DNA of 64,000 nucleotides, taken from positions 14,510-78,509 of the forward strand of contig DBML01000011.1 in NCBI GenBank assembly GCA_002298915.1, written 5' to 3'. Source of the stretch: Clostridium sp. UBA699 (lineage in GTDB: Bacteria > Bacillota > Clostridia > Clostridiales > Clostridiaceae). Numbering within the stretch: the first letter of the stretch is position 1; the number at the start of each line of letters is the position of its first letter. The position numbers and the translations under genes are program-made. The notes beneath the pieces are model-generated. The model had not been told where the DNA came from, searched no databases, and saw only the letters and a program-made list of their open reading frames with translations. This document shows positions 61,728 through 64,000 of the stretch, piece after piece.

Positions 61728-62425
61728 AATTCTATCTCAGGGTTATCGGGCTTGACGATGAACCTCAGTACAGTGCCTCCGAACCTCTCCTTGAGTATCT
61801 CCTCAAGGGCGTCGAGGGCATTCGAGAGAGGACTTCCGGTTGCATCGTCAAAGCCAGTCAGCTGGAAGAAAACATCGGAGGTGTCCAAAGTCATCTTGCC
61901 CAGCTCGCTCTGCCTCCAGACCCACTTCCTGGTCTGGACAACGTCGCCGCTTGTGAACACGAGCTCCCCCGCTTCTACTGGTTCGTACCCTTCGGCCCCG
62001 AAAGGCAGGAACTTTTCGCTGCCTGTGGTGAACCTGACGCACAGGTCCTCATGTATGTCCGCCAGGTCATGCCCTCCAAGGGAAACCTGGTTTTCGACGG
62101 AGATCGCGTTGCACAGGTCCACCAGCGAGTTTATCGTAGGCAGCTGGTTCCCCTTGAGCACCCTCTTCATCATTGCCTCCATGGAGTTGATAAACTTGTT
62201 GGGGTTTATGCCCGCTTTCTCGAGGACGTTCCTGTAGCCGGCTATTATCGGCTGCTGCTTCAGCTCCTCAGCCTTGATAGTGTTCCTTGCGTTTTCCTCT
62301 GCCTTCCTGAGCCTCTCGGTTTCGTCGGCAGACGTTTCCTTGTTCTTCAAGCCTCTGGCAACTATTATCCCGAAGCGCAGCTGTGGATCGAGCTGGAAAA
62401 CCTCAGGCTTAACTGTGTATTTCAT
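61724..62425 (-). CDS. B3/4-domain protein (phenylalanyl-tRNA synthetase beta-like)
   Basis: 233 residues with the B3/B4 tRNA-editing-like fold of PheRS beta: AGYRNVLEKAGINPNKF, LPTINSLVDLCNAISVENQVSLGGHDLADI, and a C-terminal GETVWWR-like VVQTRKWVWRQSE. Free-standing B3/4 proteins have been suggested to hydrolyse mischarged aminoacyl-tRNA or bind nucleotides; no activity can be assigned here. Convergent with the ABC exporter. Confidence 0.88.
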   Translation of the reverse strand: MKYTVKPEVFQLDPQLRFGIIVARGLKNKETSADETERLRKAEENARNTIKAEELKQQPIIAGYRNVLEKAGINPNKFINSMEAMMKRVLKGNQLPTINSLVDLCNAISVENQVSLGGHDLADIHEDLCVRFTTGSEKFLPFGAEGYEPVEAGELVFTSGDVVQTRKWVWRQSELGKMTLDTSDVFFQLTGFDDATGSPLSNALDALEEILKERFGGTVLRFIVKPDNPEIEF

Positions 62426-62544
62426 CTGTTTCGCCTCCTGAATTGTTCTATTCTTCTAATTATTATGGTAAATTCTTCTATTGTCAACAATGTCAGGAAT
62501 GTGATTAAATTAAATCAACAATCTGTCAACAAAGGAGGGGTATC

Positions 62545-63528
62545 ATGGACAAGAGCCCTTACAAAAGCCTCATAGCGACAGTGGCCGCTGTCCTTCTCAT
62601 ATCCTTTGCGGTGATAATGGTCAACCAGGTGCTCCAGCTCATAAGCCTGGCTTCGGATGTCAGCCCCGTTTTGGGCAACATCCTTGCCGTTTTCTTCGCA
62701 ATACTTGCCCTTGGGGCGGTTATCATGACGCTAGTGATAATGGGGAGGTTGGAGAAGCCCCTTGCCGCGCCAGACGAGGCCAACGAAGCGGAGTATGCCC
62801 TCTTCCTTTCGAAGCTCAAGAAGAGGCTTATGAAGAACAGGCACCTGAAGTCCCGTAATTTCGTTTGGCAGGAGGGGCGTCCTGACAGGGAGTCAGTGGA
62901 GGAGGCACTCGCCGTTCTCGACAAGGAAAGCCAGCGCATAATCAAGAGCAACGCTTCAGCGGTTTTCATAACTACCGCTGTCTCACAAAACGGCCCGCTC
63001 GACAGCGTCTTCGTCTTCGTCACCGCAGTGAAGCTCGTTTGGAAGATCGCCATGCTCTACAACCAGCGCCCCGCAATAAGCGACCTGACGAAGCTGTACG
63101 CCAACGTCTTCGCCACGGTGCTTCTCACCAGGCAGGTTGACGACCTCGACCTGGTCACAGAGCAGCTTGAGCCGATAATATCGACCCTCTTCGGGGGTAC
63201 GGTCGGCTCCGTCGTGCCCGGCGTTGGATATGCCGTGTCCTTCGTCGTCGACTCCATCTTCGAGGGGAGCATAAACACGCTTCTCACGCTGAGGGTCGGC
63301 GTCATAACCCAGAAATACTGCGGCAGCCTGACGAAGGCCGAACCCAGGACCATCAGGAAGTCCGCAACGGTTCAGGCATGCGAGCTGCTTGGGAGCATCG
63401 TTTCCGAGAATTCAAAGAGGATAGCGGATGCCCTGTTCAGGGCTGTGAAGAACGTCACCGTCGACTCGATAAGCACGAGCAAGGACAAGTTTGCAGGGAT
63501 GTTCGACCGCATCTGGAACAAGCAGTGA
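62545..63528 (+). CDS. DUF697-like membrane protein
   Basis: 327 residues. Two N-terminal membrane helices (about 8-65), a basic cytosolic part, then a hydrophobic domain. VWKIAMLYNQRPAISDLTKLYANVFATVLLT resembles DUF697/YcjF, a family often linked to dynamin-like or Era-like GTPases. AAAGGAGGGG is 5 nt before the ATG. A group II intron 3' end begins directly after the TGA stop on the other strand. Function unknown. Confidence 0.82.
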   Translation: MDKSPYKSLIATVAAVLLISFAVIMVNQVLQLISLASDVSPVLGNILAVFFAILALGAVIMTLVIMGRLEKPLAAPDEANEAEYALFLSKLKKRLMKNRHLKSRNFVWQEGRPDRESVEEALAVLDKESQRIIKSNASAVFITTAVSQNGPLDSVFVFVTAVKLVWKIAMLYNQRPAISDLTKLYANVFATVLLTRQVDDLDLVTEQLEPIISTLFGGTVGSVVPGVGYAVSFVVDSIFEGSINTLLTLRVGVITQKYCGSLTKAEPRTIRKSATVQACELLGSIVSENSKRIADALFRAVKNVTVDSISTSKDKFAGMFDRIWNKQ

Positions 63529-64000
63529 ATCGAGTAGGAGGTGAGCAATTATTTTGCTCACCGACCTCTCACACCACCGTACGTACCGTTCGGTATACGG
63601 CGGTTCAATAGAATTAACTTACTACCAAGTACCTTTCTGTCAGGGTGATGAACCCCTGACCCTTGAGATATTTGTTGGTTAATGACCTGCTAAGAATTGG
63701 GCTATTGGATATTCTCCAGTAGCCTTTTCTTGTGTTCGCATATTCCCAGGCTTTGCCTTTATCTATTCCAAGACGAATATGATTATCTTTCTTGGTTCTA
63801 GTTTTCTTCCACTGTTTCCAGTAGCACATCCTGATTCTTCTACGAAGCCACTCATCCAACTCTTTAAGCATATGCTTCATGTCTGCCAACTTGAAGTAGT
63901 TCACCCATCCGACAATTATTTGTTTCAGTCTGAGCGCCCTCTGCTCCATGCTCATCGCATTGCTTCTGCTGGTCACGTTTTTGAGCTTATCTTTAAGCCT
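63529..64000 (-). mobile_element. 3' portion of a group II intron (runs off the window)
   Basis: The intron end reads CCTCCTACTCGAT on the minus strand, bordering the DUF697 stop codon. Domain VI is the GGTGAGC/GCTCACC hairpin (63539-63561). Domain V is a 34-nt class hairpin starting GAACCGCCGTATACC and ending ACGTACGGTGGTG (about 63572-63606). The maturase C-terminus is encoded upstream of these. The 5' end lies beyond 64000. Confidence 0.88.
63614..64000 (-). CDS. ltrA: Group II intron reverse transcriptase/maturase, C-terminal part (partial)
   Basis: The reading frame is open to the window edge, so this is the C-terminal about 128 residues of a maturase. The X/GIIM region is typical: QIIVGWVNYFKLADMKHML, LDEWLRRRIRMCYWKQWKK, AWEYANTRKGYWRISNSPIL. 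The reverse transcriptase active site (YADD) lies outside the window. Located directly upstream of intron domain V, as expected for an ORF in domain IV. Confidence 0.92.
   Translation of the reverse strand, partial: RLKDKLKNVTSRSNAMSMEQRALRLKQIIVGWVNYFKLADMKHMLKELDEWLRRRIRMCYWKQWKKTRTKKDNHIRLGIDKGKAWEYANTRKGYWRISNSPILSRSLTNKYLKGQGFITLTERYLVVS

Overview
This window looks like the chromosome of an anaerobic, amino-acid-fermenting member of the Clostridia. The evidence is a glycine/sarcosine/betaine reductase locus with two in-frame UGA (selenocysteine) codons, a tryptophan T-box leader, PadR, BceRS-AB and LacI-type Gram-positive regulation, lipoproteins, and the tail of a group II intron. No rRNA, CRISPR array or complete transposon was seen. 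The genus cannot be fixed from the sequence.

Layout. 0-4.3 kb: two cell-surface or secreted-type proteins (a 505-aa protein with tandem C-terminal domains, and an 885-aa exported protein with cadherin-like, InlB-type and peptidoglycan-binding domains). 4.4-11.25 kb: complete trpEGDCFBA operon on the minus strand behind a T-box leader with a UGG specifier and two successive T-box/terminator modules. 11.3-15.9 kb: NudC, adenine deaminase, a SEC-C protein and a PadR regulator. 16.0-19.4 kb: OFA-type MFS carrier plus enoate reductase-like flavoenzyme, divergent from padR. 19.5-26.2 kb: ribose operon rbsKDACB with lacI-type rbsR and a small transaldolase. 26.3-34.5 kb: a small unknown gene, a PKD-domain lipoprotein, and a BceAB-type ABC transporter with its two-component system. 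34.7-36.6 kb: two tiny genes, an Ala/Glu/Lys-repeat protein and an unknown protein. 36.7-42.0 kb: MFS carrier and grdX-grdE-grdA-grdB. 42.5-49.3 kb: an AT-rich block encoding a Ser/Thr kinase, an FHA protein, an FHA-ABC exporter, a PP2C phosphatase and a small membrane protein, bounded by direct repeats of the 3' end of tRNA-Ala(GGC). 49.4-63.5 kb: lipoprotein, a P-type Ca2+ ATPase split in two frames, PAP2 phosphatase, YbaK-type deacylase, SixA-CHAD protein, Lon-family protease, a heterodimeric ABC exporter, a B3/4-domain protein and a DUF697-like membrane protein. 63.5-64.0 kb: 3' end of a group II intron with the maturase C-terminus, running off the window.

How it works together. The grd block reduces a glycine-type substrate at the Sec-containing component B. 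The GrdA selenoprotein carries the product to component C, which is not encoded here. The MFS carrier and the grdX operon carry matching promoter-operator modules: a sigma-A-like promoter followed at once by two copies of a TATAATCATGATTATA-like palindrome exactly 27 bp apart. This implies one repressor controlling uptake and reduction of a common substrate. The best candidate for a little-described system is the kinase/phosphatase/FHA-ABC cluster. Its tRNA-derived flanking repeats and different base composition suggest a genomic island.
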